Shown here: positions 31,144 to 41,410 of the stretch, in pieces
Numbering within the stretch: position 1 is the stretch's first letter
How the letters are laid out: each line of letters opens with the position of its first letter
Source: Pseudomonas sp. VD-NE ins
Lineage (GTDB): Bacteria > Pseudomonadota > Gammaproteobacteria > Pseudomonadales > Pseudomonadaceae
NCBI RefSeq assembly: GCF_031882575.1
Contig: NZ_CP134772.1
Coordinates: forward strand, 1,879,001 to 1,943,000
Direction of reading: 5' to 3'
DNA length: 64,000 nt
Notes under the pieces: model-generated
Seen by the model: the letters and a program-made list of their open reading frames with translations, nothing else
Databases searched by the model: none
What the model was told of the DNA's origin: nothing
Made by a program: the position numbers and the translations under genes

Positions 31144-31232
31144 TGTGGGAGCGAGCCTGCTCGCGAAAGCGGTGTATCAGTCAACTCAATGGAGACTGAC
31201 ACTACGCATTCGCGAGCAGGCTCGCTCCCACA
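31144..31232. repeat. REPIN between convergent genes
   Basis: Inverted arms tgtgggagcgagcctgctcg and cgagcaggctcgctcccaca around a 40-base middle. Both arms carry the cctgctcgcga variant of the class at 11429, so this is a matched pair. It separates the NlpC gene from the convergent sorbosone-dehydrogenase-like gene. Confidence 0.9.
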
Positions 31233-31255
31233 GTTGTTTCAGGTCACATTCAACA

Positions 31256-32569
31256 TCACTTCGTGGCCGAGACTCGCCACACCTTGTTGCCGACATCATC
31301 CGCCACCAGCAAGCCACCTTGCTGATCGATCACCACGCCCACCGGCCGACCTAGCGCATTCTCGTCCTTGTCGAGGAAACCGGTCAGCACATCCACCGGT
31401 TTGCCGCTCGGCTTGCCACCGGTAAACGGCACGAAAATCACTTTGTAGCCACTGTGCGGTTTGCGATTCCATGAGCCGTGCTGGCCAATAAACGCGCCTT
31501 CCTTGAACTGCGCCGGCAAGGCGTTGCCCTCGGCAAAACTCAGGCCCAGCGAGGCGGTGTGCGGCCCGACCGCGTAATCCGGGGCGATGGCTTTGGCCAC
31601 CAGGTCCGGGTTCTGCGGCGTAACACGCACATCGACATGCTGACCGTAGTAACTGAACGGCCAGCCATAGAAACCACCGTCCTTCACAGAGGTGATGTAG
31701 TCCGGCACCAGATCACTGCCGATCTCGTCGCGTTCGTTGACCGCTGTCCACAGCGCGCCACTTTTCGGCTCCCAGGCCAGGCCATTGGGGTTGCGGATGC
31801 CTGAGGCGAAGATGCGGTGATTGCCGGTCGCCCGATCGACTTCCCAGATTGCCGCGCGGCCTTCCTCCTTATCCAGACCATTTTCGCCGACGTTGCTGTT
31901 CGAGCCGACCGTGACGTACAGCTTGCTGCCGTCCTTGCTGGCAATAACGTTTTTCGTCCAGTGGTGATTCAGCGTGCCGCCGGGCAGATCGACAACCTTG
32001 ATTGGTTGCGACTTGATCTCGGTCGCGCCGGGTTCGTAGTTAAAGCGCAGCAAGCGATCGGTATCTGCGACGTACAGGTCATTGCCGACCAGCGTCATGC
32101 CGAACGGCGAGTTGAGGTTCTGCAGAAACACCGTGCGCGTCTCAGCCACGCCATCGTGATCGGCGTCACGCAGCAAGGTGATGCGGTTTGGGCTCGGTAC
32201 GCCAGCGCCAGCCTTGCCCATGACCTTCTTCATCACCCAGCCACGAATGCCGCTGCTGTCATCCGGTTTTGGCGGGGCATTGGTTTCCGCCACTAGCACA
32301 TCGCCATTGGGCAAGACATAGAGCCAGCGTGGATGATCGAGGCCTTCGGCGAACGCTGCCACCTGAGTGCCCGCCGCCGCGGTCGGTTTACCGCCCGCGG
32401 GCCAGCCGATCGCCGGGGCGATGTTCACCGTCGGGATCAGGGTCTTGTTCGGTTCGGGCAGTTTTGGTGACGGGCCGGTGCCGTCGGAGACTTGCAGGCT
32501 GGAGGTTTCACCGCAGGCGGCGAGTCCTCCGGCGAAGGCGATGACAAAAACGAACTGGGGCTTGCGCAT
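31256..32569 (-). CDS. Sorbosone-dehydrogenase-like (PQQ-type sugar dehydrogenase) lipoprotein
   Basis: 437-residue exported lipoprotein with a six-bladed beta-propeller of the L-sorbosone dehydrogenase / soluble glucose dehydrogenase type. Signal and lipobox [19 protein letters not shown] (Cys19). The propeller has [82 protein letters not shown] and [13 protein letters not shown]. The SGIRNPNG and GSWNR segments are conserved in the family. PQQ binding and the substrate are inferred from family membership only. Confidence 0.85.
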   Translation of the reverse strand: MRKPQFVFVIAFAGGLAACGETSSLQVSDGTGPSPKLPEPNKTLIPTVNIAPAIGWPAGGKPTAAAGTQVAAFAEGLDHPRWLYVLPNGDVLVAETNAPPKPDDSSGIRGWVMKKVMGKAGAGVPSPNRITLLRDADHDGVAETRTVFLQNLNSPFGMTLVGNDLYVADTDRLLRFNYEPGATEIKSQPIKVVDLPGGTLNHHWTKNVIASKDGSKLYVTVGSNSNVGENGLDKEEGRAAIWEVDRATGNHRIFASGIRNPNGLAWEPKSGALWTAVNERDEIGSDLVPDYITSVKDGGFYGWPFSYYGQHVDVRVTPQNPDLVAKAIAPDYAVGPHTASLGLSFAEGNALPAQFKEGAFIGQHGSWNRKPHSGYKVIFVPFTGGKPSGKPVDVLTGFLDKDENALGRPVGVVIDQQGGLLVADDVGNKVWRVSATK

Positions 32570-32635
32570 TGCTGATCTTCCCTATGAATGCATTCCTAAT
32601 CATAGAGGAGGGCGCAAGCCCGATGGTTCAACTGC

Positions 32636-33220
32636 TCAGCCGCGGGCTTCCTTGAACAGCACGGCGATGCCCGGGTGATAGTTGCCGGCTTCGCTGCGCA
32701 ATTTGCGATAGGCATAGGGGAAATACCAGGCGACGGCGCAGGTGTGTTCCTTTTGCAGGTCGTCGACCATGTCCTGCAACTCTTCGGGGCTGGCGCTGTG
32801 CTGGGCTTTTTGCGGCGCGACAAACAGGCAGCCGAGCTTGAGGTCGCTGGCATAGCTGATGCGTTTGGCGTCGTTGGTGATGTCCAGCAGGGCTTGAGTC
32901 AGATTCAGGTTGGTAACCTTTGGCCAGCGCTGGGTGGCCTGGATAAAGGCGCGGTCTTCGGCGCCGGCCAGAAACAGATCGGCGCGAGCGTTGCGCTCGC
33001 CTTCTTCGTTCTGTTTGCGCGTGGCAGTGTCGTTCAAAGTAACCAGCTCGGCCATCCACGCCGCTGCCGAGAGCAATCCGAGATTGGCCTTCTCGTCATG
33101 CCAGTAAGGCGTGTCGCTGTCGCCGCGAACGGCGTTGTAGCGGTCGATACAGTCAAACCAGCGTTCAAGCACCGGGCGCAGAAATTCCAGGCGCGGGTTG
33201 CTGATGATCATGCCTTGCAT
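32636..33220 (-). CDS. Hypothetical protein
   Basis: 194 residues, soluble, with no signal peptide or membrane segment. It starts MQGMIISNPRLEFLRPVLER, with AAAGG 9 bases before the chosen ATG at 33220; two more in-frame ATGs lie just upstream, too close to that site. Sequence features: WHDEKANLGLLSAAAWMAEL, an acidic/Lys stretch, and a central LTQALLDITNDAKRISYASD. It looks like a conserved Pseudomonas protein of unknown function. It is divergent from the cobalamin riboswitch region. Confidence 0.75.
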   Translation of the reverse strand: MQGMIISNPRLEFLRPVLERWFDCIDRYNAVRGDSDTPYWHDEKANLGLLSAAAWMAELVTLNDTATRKQNEEGERNARADLFLAGAEDRAFIQATQRWPKVTNLNLTQALLDITNDAKRISYASDLKLGCLFVAPQKAQHSASPEELQDMVDDLQKEHTCAVAWYFPYAYRKLRSEAGNYHPGIAVLFKEARG

Positions 33221-33389
33221 CGTCATCATCCTTTATTGTTGTGGTGGGCTTTTCGGGAAAAGCATGGCTCTTTGATATCATTTGTATCAGTGTGGCACAA
33301 GATTGGCGGCAGATAATTGATCGGCGGCAGTTATTCGCCCGATGGCCGCCTCTTTAATTGACGCTCCACCCCCAACCCTCTAACCTTCG

Positions 33390-33605
33390 CGGCTTGTTTC
33401 AGGTGCTCTGTGACCGCTGTCGACAGAGTGAAACAGGGAAGCCGGTGAGGGTTGTCTTCAAGCGAAGAACTACCACGATCCCGGCGCTGCCCCCGCAACG
33501 GTAAATGAGTGAAAACTGCGCCTTGAGCCACTGCCTCGAAAGAAGCGGGAAGGCGCGCAGTCAGGCGAAACGCCGCTCATGAGCCCGGAGACCGGCCTGA
33601 TCCAT
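33390..33605 (+). promoter_or_regulatory. Cobalamin (adenosylcobalamin) riboswitch
   Basis: The conserved core elements are in order: the P1 start ttcaggtgct (33398), gaaacagggaagccggtg (33431), the B12 box region ctgcccccgcaacggtaa (33488), gccactgcctcg, gggaaggcgc, and agcccggagaccggcctga near 33582-33600, which pairs back with the start. It precedes cobO and is expected to reduce expression of the whole cobalamin cluster when cobalamin is plentiful. Confidence 0.95.
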
Positions 33606-33610
33606 CCAGC

Positions 33611-33640
33611 GGCATCACGGTGGGCGATGCCAGGCTTTTT
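33611..33640 (+). terminator. Possible riboswitch expression-platform terminator
   Basis: GGCATC / GATGCC hairpin followed by aggcttttt, 10 bases after the riboswitch core and 56 bases before cobO. The stem is short, so an alternative is a translation-level switch. Confidence 0.4.
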
Positions 33641-33695
33641 GCCGTCTATTCTTGTGCCTGCCCGCCGTTATCCAGCCTCAACGGAGAGCTCCCCC

Positions 33696-34307
33696 ATGAC
33701 TGATTCCCCCGAGCGCGACGAACGCCATCTGGCGCGTATGCAGCGCAAAAAAGCCGTGATCGATGAACGCATCGCCAACTCGCCCGACGAGTGCGGTCTG
33801 GTGTTGGTGCTGACTGGCAATGGCAAAGGTAAAAGCAGCTCGGCCTTCGGCATGCTCGCCCGCGCCATGGGCCACGGCATGCAGTGCGGTGTGGTGCAGT
33901 TCATCAAGGGCCGCAACAGCACCGGCGAAGAGCTGTTTTTCCGCCGCTTTCCCGAGCAAGTCCGCTTCCACGTGATGGGCGAAGGCTTCACCTGGGAAAC
34001 CCAGGATCGTCAGCGCGACATCGCCGCTGCCGAAGCCGCGTGGGCGGTTTCCCGTGAGCTGCTGCGCGATCCGTCGATCGGTCTGGTGGTGCTCGACGAA
34101 CTCAACATCGCCCTCAAGCACGGCTACCTCGATCTCGATCAGGTGCTCAGCGATCTGCAGGCGCGTCCGCCGATGCAGCACGTGATCGTCACCGGTCGCG
34201 CGGCCAAGCCGGAAATGATCGAGATGGGCGACACGGTCACCGAAATGGGCATGCTCAAACACGCCTTCCAGGCCGGCATCAAAGCGCAGAAAGGCGTCGA
34301 ACTTTGA
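33696..34307 (+). CDS. cobO: Cob(I)yrinic acid a,c-diamide adenosyltransferase CobO
   Basis: Transfers the adenosyl group from ATP to Co(I) corrinoid. 203 residues of the CobA/CobO type. The P-loop is GNGKGKSSSAFGMLARAMG, and the internal VVLDELNIALKHGYLD is typical. The ATG at 33696 (MTDSPERDERHLARMQRKK) has GGAGAG upstream; the longer frame from 33579 would be inside the riboswitch. The stop overlaps the cobB start. First gene of the riboswitch-controlled cluster. Confidence 0.96.
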   Translation: MTDSPERDERHLARMQRKKAVIDERIANSPDECGLVLVLTGNGKGKSSSAFGMLARAMGHGMQCGVVQFIKGRNSTGEELFFRRFPEQVRFHVMGEGFTWETQDRQRDIAAAEAAWAVSRELLRDPSIGLVVLDELNIALKHGYLDLDQVLSDLQARPPMQHVIVTGRAAKPEMIEMGDTVTEMGMLKHAFQAGIKAQKGVEL

Positions 34308-35704
34308 ATCAACCACGTCACTGCCCGGCGGTCCTGATCGCCGCGCCGGCCTCCGGTCAGGGCAAGACCACCGTCACCGCCGCGCTCGCCCGTTTGCATC
34401 GCAATCAGGGGCGCAAGGTACGCGTGTTCAAATGCGGCCCGGACTTCCTTGATCCGATGATTCTCGAGCGCGCCAGCGGTGCGCCGGTGTATCAATTGGA
34501 CATGTGGATGGTCGGCGAGCAGGAAAGTCGTCGTCTGTTATGGGAAGCCGCCGCCGAGGCGGATCTGATTCTGATCGAAGGCGTGATGGGCCTGTTCGAC
34601 GGCACGCCGTCCAGTGCCGATCTGGCGCGACACTTCGGTGTACCGGTGCTTGGCGTGATTGATGGGACGGCGATGGCGCAGACCTTTGGTGCGTTGGCGC
34701 TAGGTTTGGCGAAGTATCAGCCGGATCTGCCGTTTGCCGGTGTATTGGCCAATCGAGTCGGCACCTTGCGCCATGCGCAATTGCTCGAAGGCAGCCTCAC
34801 TGAGGGGCTGCGCTGGTACGGCGCGTTGTCCAGAGAAACCGGCATCGAATTGCCGAGCCGCCATCTCGGTCTGGTCCAGGCCAGTGAATTGAATGACCTC
34901 GATGTACGCCTCGACGCTGCCGCCGATGCATTGGCCAGCAGTTGCGAGGTAGCGCTGCCACCGGCCGTGGAGTTCGCCGCGCCGGACGTCATCGCTGTCG
35001 AGCCGCTGCTGAAGAATGTACGAATCGCCGTCGCCCGAGATGAAGCGTTTGCCTTCACCTACGGCGCGAGTCTGGATCTGCTGCGCGCGATGGGCGCCGA
35101 GTTGAGTTTCTTCTCGCCGATCCGCGACACGCAATTGCCTGAGGCGGACAGCCTGTATTTGCCCGGTGGGTATCCGGAACTGCACCACGTTGCGTTGTCG
35201 CAGAACACCGCGATGCTGGAGGCGATTCGTGCGCATCATGCGGCGGGGAAACCGTTGCTCGCTGAGTGTGGCGGGATGCTGTATCTGCTCGACTCGCTGA
35301 CCGATGTTGAAGGTACGCGTGCTGAACTGGTCGGGTTGCTCAAGGGCGACGCGGTGATGCAAAAGCGTCTGGCGGCGCTGGCGCTGCAGGCGGTGGATCT
35401 GCCGGAAGGGTCGTTGCGCGGGCACACTTATCACCACTCCTTGACGACGACTGAGTTGCCGCCGATTGCGCGTGGCTTGAGCCCGAATGGCGGGCGTGGG
35501 GCCGAGGCGGTTTATCGGGAAGGGCGGATGACGGCTTCTTATGTGCACTTCTATTTTCCGTCGAATCCTGTGGCTGTCGCTGCACTGTTTGTGACTGACC
35601 TTGAGGCCGCCATCGCTGGCAAGCCAGCTCCCACAGGGGATTGCGTTTCGTCAGGTATTGCACCACCCACTGTGGGAGCTGGCTTGCCAGCGATGGGGCC
35701 ATGA
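34304..35704 (+). CDS. cobB: Hydrogenobyrinic/cobyrinic acid a,c-diamide synthase CobB, with a REPIN-encoded C-terminal tail
   Basis: ATP- and glutamine-dependent amidation of the corrin ring at the a and c positions. 466 residues from a TTG start overlapping the cobO stop (MNQPRHCPAVLIAAPASGQG). The N-terminal dethiobiotin-synthetase-like domain has a P-loop (PASGQGKTTV), then KCGPDFLDPMIL. The C-terminal GATase1 domain has the nucleophile Cys in LAECGGMLYLLDSL and His in GHTYHHS. The natural end of the domain is about ASYVHFYFPSNPVAVAALF. The last 31 or so residues (AIAGKPAPTG...[10 protein letters not shown]) are read from a REPIN at 35611-35696. The stop overlaps the bluB ATG (ATGA). Confidence 0.95.
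   Translation: MNQPRHCPAVLIAAPASGQGKTTVTAALARLHRNQGRKVRVFKCGPDFLDPMILERASGAPVYQLDMWMVGEQESRRLLWEAAAEADLILIEGVMGLFDGTPSSADLARHFGVPVLGVIDGTAMAQTFGALALGLAKYQPDLPFAGVLANRVGTLRHAQLLEGSLTEGLRWYGALSRETGIELPSRHLGLVQASELNDLDVRLDAAADALASSCEVALPPAVEFAAPDVIAVEPLLKNVRIAVARDEAFAFTYGASLDLLRAMGAELSFFSPIRDTQLPEADSLYLPGGYPELHHVALSQNTAMLEAIRAHHAAGKPLLAECGGMLYLLDSLTDVEGTRAELVGLLKGDAVMQKRLAALALQAVDLPEGSLRGHTYHHSLTTTELPPIARGLSPNGGRGAEAVYREGRMTASYVHFYFPSNPVAVAALFVTDLEAAIAGKPAPTGDCVSSGIAPPTVGAGLPAMGP
35611..35696. repeat. REPIN inside the 3' end of cobB
   Basis: Inverted arms catcgctggcaagccagctc and gagctggcttgccagcgatg, the same class as at 42741, 54479, 60008 and 61546. Unlike those, this copy is in frame with, and translated as, the end of CobB. 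It ends 4 bases before the bluB ATG. Confidence 0.93.
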
Positions 35705-36351
35705 CCGACAACACATTCTCCGAAGCCGAACGCGAAGCGGTTTATCGAGCCATCGCCGAACGCCGCGACATGCGCCACTTCACTGGCGGCACGGTCGAGC
35801 CGGATCTGCTGCGCCGACTCTTGGAAGCCGCCCACCAGGCCCCAAGCGTCGGCCTGATGCAGCCCTGGCGCTTCATTCGCATCAGCGACCGAACTTTACG
35901 TGGCCAGATCCAGAAGCTCGTGGAAGAAGAACGCATCCGCACGGCTGAAGCCCTCGGCGAGCGCAGCGACGAGTTCATGAAGCTCAAGGTCGAAGGTATC
36001 CATGACTGCGCCGAAGTGCTGGTTGCCGCATTGAAGGACGATCGCGAAAAGCACATTTTCGGTCGTCGCACGCTGCCGGAAATGGACATGGCCTCGCTGT
36101 CCTGCGCGATCCAGAATCTGTGGCTGGCTTCGCGTGCCGAAGGACTCGGCATGGGCTGGGTATCATTGTTCGAGCCACAGGCACTGGCTGATCTGTTGAA
36201 GTTGCCCGAAGGCGCAAAACCTCTGGCCGTTTTATGCCTGGGCCCGGTCAAGGAATTCTATCCGGCGCCGATGCTGGTACTCGAAGGGTGGGCGCAGGCG
36301 CGTCCGCTCAATGAGTTGCTGTACGACAATTATTGGGGAGTGAGTCAATGA
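35701..36351 (+). CDS. bluB: 5,6-dimethylbenzimidazole synthase BluB
   Basis: Flavin-destroying enzyme that converts FMNH2 to the lower-ligand base of cobalamin. 216 residues with the nitroreductase-like fold. [39 protein letters not shown] (FMN region), and [14 protein letters not shown] with KEFYPAPML are characteristic of BluB. The ATG at 35701 overlaps the cobB TGA; its only Shine-Dalgarno candidate (gatgggg) belongs to the REPIN arm. Its stop overlaps the cbiB ATG by 4 bases. Confidence 0.95.
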   Translation: MTDNTFSEAEREAVYRAIAERRDMRHFTGGTVEPDLLRRLLEAAHQAPSVGLMQPWRFIRISDRTLRGQIQKLVEEERIRTAEALGERSDEFMKLKVEGIHDCAEVLVAALKDDREKHIFGRRTLPEMDMASLSCAIQNLWLASRAEGLGMGWVSLFEPQALADLLKLPEGAKPLAVLCLGPVKEFYPAPMLVLEGWAQARPLNELLYDNYWGVSQ

Positions 36352-37256
36352 GTGTGGCGTTGTTGAGTGTCGCTGCGGTCGCGCTGGATGCGCTGCTCGG
36401 TGAACCGAAACGCTGGCATCCGCTGGTGGCTTTCGGCAATTTTGCCGGGCGCATCGAGCAACGTTTCAACGCCGGTGGCCGGGGTTGGCGCAGCCATGGC
36501 GTCACCGCGTGGGTGATTGCCGTGCTGCCGCTGACCTTGCTCGCCACGGCGTTTTCCTGGGCGCCGTACGTGGGCTGGGTCGTCGAGATTCTCGCGCTGT
36601 ATTGCGCCCTCGGCATGCGCAGCCTCGGTGAACATGTCGCGCCCGTCGCTGCTGCCCTGCGCGCGGATGATCTGGACGAGGCGCGCAAGCGTGTCGGCTA
36701 TCTGGTCAGCCGCCAGACCGATGAACTCGACAGCACCGCCGTCGCTCGCGCTGCCACTGAGTCAGTGTTGGAAAACGGCAGTGACGCGGTGTTTGCCGCG
36801 CTGTTCTGGTTTGTCGTCGCCGGTGCGCCGGGCGTAGTGCTCTACCGCTTGAGCAACACGCTCGATGCGATGTGGGGCTATCGCAACGAACGCTTCGAAC
36901 GTTTCGGTTGGGCCGCAGCAAAAATCGACGACGTGTTGAACTACATTCCTGCGCGTCTGGTGGCATTGACCTACGCGCTGCTGGGCAAAACCCGACTCGC
37001 GTTGAAGTGTTGGCGCACCCAGGCGCCGAAGTGGGACAGCCCCAACGCAGGTCCCGTGATGGCGGCCGGCGCCGGTGCGCTGGGCGTGGAATTGGGTGGG
37101 CCGGCGATTTACCACGGTGAACTTCACGACCGTCCGCAGCTTGGCGAGGGCGCAGCGGCTGACGCAGATTCCATCGACCGTGGCTGGCAATTGGTCCAGC
37201 GCGGGGTATGGTTATGGCTGCTGATTCTCTGCGTGGGGGCTGAATTCTATGCTTGA
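36348..37256 (+). CDS. cbiB: Adenosylcobinamide-phosphate synthase CbiB (CobD of P. denitrificans)
   Basis: Integral membrane enzyme that attaches the aminopropanol (phosphate) arm to the corrin ring. 302 residues and about four hydrophobic segments. [57 protein letters not shown] and [14 protein letters not shown] are family motifs. ATG at 36348; the upstream frame start at 36333 lies within bluB. It overlaps the following gene by 8 bases. Confidence 0.95.
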   Translation: MSVALLSVAAVALDALLGEPKRWHPLVAFGNFAGRIEQRFNAGGRGWRSHGVTAWVIAVLPLTLLATAFSWAPYVGWVVEILALYCALGMRSLGEHVAPVAAALRADDLDEARKRVGYLVSRQTDELDSTAVARAATESVLENGSDAVFAALFWFVVAGAPGVVLYRLSNTLDAMWGYRNERFERFGWAAAKIDDVLNYIPARLVALTYALLGKTRLALKCWRTQAPKWDSPNAGPVMAAGAGALGVELGGPAIYHGELHDRPQLGEGAAADADSIDRGWQLVQRGVWLWLLILCVGAEFYA

Positions 37257-38241
37257 GCACGGTGGCCGGCTGCGCAAGGCGGCACTCGATTACGGCATTG
37301 CCGAAGCGGATTGGCTCGACCTGTCCAGCGGTCTGGCGCCGTGGCCATTCCCGATCCCGGACATCCCGCTGCGCGCCTGGGCGCGTTTGCCGGAAACCGA
37401 TGACGGTCTGGAGCAAGCCGCGTGCGATTACTACGGTGCCGTGCAAGTGCTGCCGGTGGCCGGTTCGCAGATGGCCATCCAGTTGTTGCCGCGTTTGCGC
37501 CGGGCCGGCAAGGTCGGTGTGTTGTCGCCGTGTTATGCCGAACATGCCGAAGCGTGGCGCCGCAGTGGTTATATCGTGCGCGAGGTGCTGGAGCAGGAAG
37601 TCGAGTTCTTTCTCGACAGTCTCGACGTGCTGGTGGTGGTCAATCCGAACAATCCGACCGGCCTGAGCCTGACCCCGGCGCGCCTGCTTGACTGGCATGC
37701 GCGGCTCGCCCGGCGCGGTGGCTGGCTGGTGGTCGATGAAGCCTTTATGGACAACACGCCGCAACTGAGCCTGGCCCCGCATGCCCATCAAGTCGGGCTG
37801 ATCGTGTTGCGTTCGTTCGGCAAGTTTTTCGGTCTGGCCGGGGTACGTCTGGGCTTTGTCCTGGCCGAGCGCAAGTTGCTCAAGCTGCTCGCCGAACAGG
37901 TCGGGCCTTGGGCGGTGAGCGGGCCGACGCGGGTGCTCGGGCAAGCGTGTCTGCAAGACACCGAAGGGCACACACGCCAACGGATTCGCAGCGATGAGGC
38001 CAGTGAACGGCTGGCAGCGTTGCTGGAACGCTACGGTTTCAAGCCGCAGGGCGGTTGCGCGCTGTTCCAGTGGCTGATCACCGAGCATGCCGAAACGCTG
38101 CACGCATTCATGGCCCGTCGCGGCATCCTCCTGCGCCTCTTCACCCACAACAGCAGTCTGCGCTTTGGCCTGCCTGCCGATGCCGCTGAAGAAGCGCGTC
38201 TCGAACGCGCTTTAAACGCTTTCGCCAAGGACCACCCATGA
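37249..38241 (+). CDS. cobD: Threonine-phosphate decarboxylase CobD (called CobC in P. denitrificans)
   Basis: PLP-dependent class I/II aminotransferase-fold enzyme. In S. enterica CobD makes (R)-1-amino-2-propanol phosphate, the substrate of CbiB. 330 residues. [13 protein letters not shown] is the PLP-ring region, [13 protein letters not shown] has the conserved Asp, and the Schiff-base Lys is in [18 protein letters not shown]. The N-terminus [18 protein letters not shown] fits. It starts inside cbiB and its stop overlaps the cobQ ATG. Confidence 0.93.
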   Translation: MLEHGGRLRKAALDYGIAEADWLDLSSGLAPWPFPIPDIPLRAWARLPETDDGLEQAACDYYGAVQVLPVAGSQMAIQLLPRLRRAGKVGVLSPCYAEHAEAWRRSGYIVREVLEQEVEFFLDSLDVLVVVNPNNPTGLSLTPARLLDWHARLARRGGWLVVDEAFMDNTPQLSLAPHAHQVGLIVLRSFGKFFGLAGVRLGFVLAERKLLKLLAEQVGPWAVSGPTRVLGQACLQDTEGHTRQRIRSDEASERLAALLERYGFKPQGGCALFQWLITEHAETLHAFMARRGILLRLFTHNSSLRFGLPADAAEEARLERALNAFAKDHP

Positions 38242-39689
38242 CCACCCTGATGGTACAAGGCACCACTTCCGACGCCGGTAAAAGCACACTGGTGACGGCA
38301 CTGTGCCGCTGGGCGACCCGCCAGGGCGTGGCGGTCGTACCGTTCAAACCGCAGAACATGGCGCTCAACAGCGCGGTGACCGCCGATGGCGGTGAGATCG
38401 GCCGTGCGCAAGCCGTGCAGGCGCAAGCGGCGTTTCTTGAACCGCACACTGACATGAACCCGGTGCTGCTCAAGCCCAACAGCGATACCGGCGCGCAAGT
38501 GATCATCCATGGTCGCGCGGTGACGTCGATGAATGCCGTGGCGTATCACGACTACAAAGCCATCGCGATGAAAGCGGTGCTCGCGTCCCACGAACGGCTC
38601 AGCGCGGCGTATCCGCTGGTGATGGTTGAAGGTGCAGGCTCGCCGGCCGAGATCAATCTGCGCGCCGGCGACATCGCCAACATGGGCTTTGCCGAAGCGG
38701 TGGATTGCCCGGTTTTGCTGATTGCCGACATCAATCGCGGCGGGGTTTTCGCGCATCTGGTCGGCACGCTGGAGTTGCTGTCGCCGAGTGAACAGGCGCG
38801 GGTAAAGGGTTTCATCATCAACCGTTTTCGCGGTGACATCGCCTTGCTGCAACCGGGCCTCGACTGGCTGGAACAACGTACCGGAAAACCGGTGGTGGGC
38901 GTGCTGCCGTACGTGATGGATCTGCATCTGGAGGCCGAGGACGGCATCGATCAGCGCCAGACCGACAAAGCCGAACAAGTTCTGAAAGTGGTGGTGCCGG
39001 TGCTGCCGCGCATCAGCAACCACACCGACTTCGATCCGCTGCGTTTACATCCGCAGGTCGATCTGCAATTTGTCGGCCCGGGGCAAGTGATTCCTGCTGC
39101 TGACCTGATCATCCTGCCGGGCTCGAAAAGCGTGCGCAGTGATCTGGCTTATCTGCGCGCCAATGGCTGGGATACGGCGATCTCTCGGCACTTGCGTTAC
39201 GGCGGCAAAGTGCTGGGGATTTGCGGCGGTCTGCAGATGCTCGGCGAGCAGGTGCATGATCCGCTCGGTCTTGAAGGTGCGCCGGGCACGAGTGCCGGTT
39301 TGGGCTTGCTGGCGTTCGAAACAACGCTCGAAGCCGAGAAGCAGTTGCGCAATGTACGCGGACGGCTGGCGCTGGAAGATGCCGAGGTCAGCGGTTATGA
39401 AATTCATGCGGGCGTGACCAGCGGACCGGCGCTGGAGAATGCGGCGGTGCATCTGAATGATGGCCGTTGCGACGGTGCACAGAGTGCTGACGGACAAGTG
39501 TTCGGCACTTATCTGCATGGTCTGTTTGAATCGCCGGCGGCGAGTGCGGCGTTGCTGCGCTGGGCCGGGTTGAGCGATGTGCAGACGGTGGATTATCACG
39601 GCTTGCGCGAGCGCGATATCGAACGGCTGGCGGATCTGGTGGAGAAGCATCTGGATACTGATCTGTTGTGTCAGCTCTGTGGGATTTGA
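38238..39689 (+). CDS. cobQ: Cobyric acid synthase CobQ
   Basis: ATP/glutamine-dependent amidotransferase that amidates the b, d, e and g side chains. 483 residues. N-terminal [19 protein letters not shown]-loop, then [20 protein letters not shown]. The GATase1 Cys is in [16 protein letters not shown], with the catalytic His near the C-terminus in [11 protein letters not shown]. Last gene before the REPIN at 39702; no terminator lies there, so read-through into cobU is possible. Confidence 0.96.
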   Translation: MTTLMVQGTTSDAGKSTLVTALCRWATRQGVAVVPFKPQNMALNSAVTADGGEIGRAQAVQAQAAFLEPHTDMNPVLLKPNSDTGAQVIIHGRAVTSMNAVAYHDYKAIAMKAVLASHERLSAAYPLVMVEGAGSPAEINLRAGDIANMGFAEAVDCPVLLIADINRGGVFAHLVGTLELLSPSEQARVKGFIINRFRGDIALLQPGLDWLEQRTGKPVVGVLPYVMDLHLEAEDGIDQRQTDKAEQVLKVVVPVLPRISNHTDFDPLRLHPQVDLQFVGPGQVIPAADLIILPGSKSVRSDLAYLRANGWDTAISRHLRYGGKVLGICGGLQMLGEQVHDPLGLEGAPGTSAGLGLLAFETTLEAEKQLRNVRGRLALEDAEVSGYEIHAGVTSGPALENAAVHLNDGRCDGAQSADGQVFGTYLHGLFESPAASAALLRWAGLSDVQTVDYHGLRERDIERLADLVEKHLDTDLLCQLCGI

Positions 39690-39701
39690 GGTGCCTGTGC
39701 T

Positions 39702-39802
39702 GGCCTCTTCGCGAGCAAGCTCGCTCCCACAATTACCGGTTGGCTTTAGATTCTGTTTACACCCCATAACCCTGTGGGAGCGAGCTTGCTCGCGAAGGGG
39801 CC
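39702..39802. repeat. REPIN between cobQ and cobU
   Basis: Inverted arms ggcctcttcgcgagcaagct...ccaca and tgtgggagcgagcttgctcg...ggcc around a 45-base middle. Same class as at 11429. It divides the cobalamin cluster into cobO-cobQ and cobU-cobS. Confidence 0.9.
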
Positions 39803-39836
39803 AATTGCCTCAACACATAACTCTGTGGATAAACCC

Positions 39837-40358
39837 ATGCTCCAACTGATCCTCGGCGGCGCCCGCTCCGGCAAAAGTCGTCTGGCCGAAAAGCTCGCCA
39901 GCGATAGCGGCCTGGCCGTGACCTACATCGCCACCAGCCAGCCCCTCGATGGCGAGATGAACGACCGCGTCGCCCACCACCGCGCCCGCCGTCCCGCGGA
40001 CTGGGCACTCATCGAAGAACCCTTGGAACTTGCCCGCGTCCTGCGCGAAAGTGCCAGCGCCGAGTGTTGCCTGCTGGTTGATTGCCTGACCCTGTGGCTG
40101 ACCAATCTGCTGATGCTCGATGACGCCGAGCGTCTCGCCGCCGAGCGCGAAGCCTTGCTCGAATGCCTGGCCTTGCTGCCGGGAGAAATCATTTTTGTCA
40201 GCAACGAGACCGGAATGGGTGTCGTGCCGCTGGGCGAATTGACTCGCCGCTACGTCGATGAAGCCGGTTGGCTGCATCAAGCTCTGGCCGAGCGCTGTCA
40301 GCGTGTTGTCCTGACCGTCGCCGGCCTGCCCCTGACTCTGAAAGGACCTGCGTTATGA
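39837..40358 (+). CDS. cobU: Adenosylcobinamide kinase / guanylyltransferase CobU (CobP)
   Basis: Bifunctional enzyme that phosphorylates adenosylcobinamide and transfers GMP to it. 173 residues. P-loop [15 protein letters not shown] at the N-terminus. The guanylylated His is in [19 protein letters not shown], and [14 protein letters not shown] and [18 protein letters not shown] are conserved. ATG at 39837 has only a weak Shine-Dalgarno (gtgga); the longer frame starts in the REPIN. It overlaps cobT by four bases. Confidence 0.95.
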   Translation: MLQLILGGARSGKSRLAEKLASDSGLAVTYIATSQPLDGEMNDRVAHHRARRPADWALIEEPLELARVLRESASAECCLLVDCLTLWLTNLLMLDDAERLAAEREALLECLALLPGEIIFVSNETGMGVVPLGELTRRYVDEAGWLHQALAERCQRVVLTVAGLPLTLKGPAL

Positions 40359-41410
40359 CTCAAACCTGGTGGCTGAACCCGTGCAAACCGGTCGATCTCA
40401 ACGTCGTTGAACAAGCGGCGGCGCGGCAGCAGCAACTGACCAAGCCGGCCGGTTCGCTGGGGCGTCTGGAATCGGTCGCGGTGCAACTGGCCGGCCTGCA
40501 AGGCCAGGTCAAACCGACGCTCTCGCAAGTCTGGATCGCAATTTTTGCCGGTGATCACGGTGTGGTCGCGGAAGGTGTTTCGGCTTTCCCGCAGGAAGTC
40601 ACCGGGCAGATGCTGCTCAACTTCGTCAGCGGCGGTGCGGCGATCAGCGTGCTGGCGCGGCAGCTCGGTGCACAACTGGAAGTGGTCGATCTGGGCACAG
40701 TAAATCCCTCGCTGAACCTGCCCGGTGTGCGCCACTTGAATATCGGCGCGGGCACGGCGAACTTTGCTCAGGGTGCGGCAATGTCTCAGGCCCAGGGCGA
40801 ACTGGCGTTGCAGGGCGGTCGCGACAGTCTGTTGCGAGCGAAAGCGGCGGGCGCGCAGTTGTTCATCGGTGGCGAAATGGGCATTGGCAACACCACGGCC
40901 GCCAGTGCGCTGGCCTGCGCCTTGCTCGATTGCCCGGTGGCGCATCTGACCGGCCCCGGCACCGGGCTGAATGCCGAAGGTGTCAGCCATAAAGCGCAAG
41001 TGATCGAACGCGCGCTGGCATTGCACGCCGCACAGCGTGGCGATGTGTTGCAGACCCTGTTCAATCTGGGTGGTTTTGAAATCGCCGCGCTGGTCGGTGC
41101 GTATCTGGCAGCGGCGCAAGAAGGCGTTGCGGTGCTGGTCGACGGCTTTATCTGCACAGTCGCGGCGCTGGTTGCGGTGCGTTTGAATCCGGCATGTCGC
41201 GAGTGGCTGTTGTTCGGTCACCGTGGTGCCGAGCCGGGGCATCGCCATGTGCTGGAAACCCTGAATGCCGAGCCGTTGTTGGAGCTTGGCCTGCGTCTGG
41301 GCGAGGGCAGTGGCGCCGCGTTGGCGGTGCCGTTGTTGCGTCTGGCCTGTGATCTGCACGGGCAGATGGCGACATTCGCCGAAGCAGCGGTGGCGGATCG
41401 TCCGGCATGA
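40355..41410 (+). CDS. cobT: Nicotinate-nucleotide--dimethylbenzimidazole phosphoribosyltransferase CobT
   Basis: Activates the base made by BluB to alpha-ribazole phosphate. 351 residues. [65 protein letters not shown] and [15 protein letters not shown] are diagnostic. ATG at 40355 with AAAGGA upstream, overlapping the cobU stop. Its stop overlaps the next gene. Confidence 0.96.
   Translation: MTQTWWLNPCKPVDLNVVEQAAARQQQLTKPAGSLGRLESVAVQLAGLQGQVKPTLSQVWIAIFAGDHGVVAEGVSAFPQEVTGQMLLNFVSGGAAISVLARQLGAQLEVVDLGTVNPSLNLPGVRHLNIGAGTANFAQGAAMSQAQGELALQGGRDSLLRAKAAGAQLFIGGEMGIGNTTAASALACALLDCPVAHLTGPGTGLNAEGVSHKAQVIERALALHAAQRGDVLQTLFNLGGFEIAALVGAYLAAAQEGVAVLVDGFICTVAALVAVRLNPACREWLLFGHRGAEPGHRHVLETLNAEPLLELGLRLGEGSGAALAVPLLRLACDLHGQMATFAEAAVADRPA

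Noticed and set aside
35641..35700. Alternative bluB start at 35641
   Set aside because: It would translate the REPIN in another frame and add 20 residues absent from BluB; the ATG at 35701 overlaps the cobB stop as expected.
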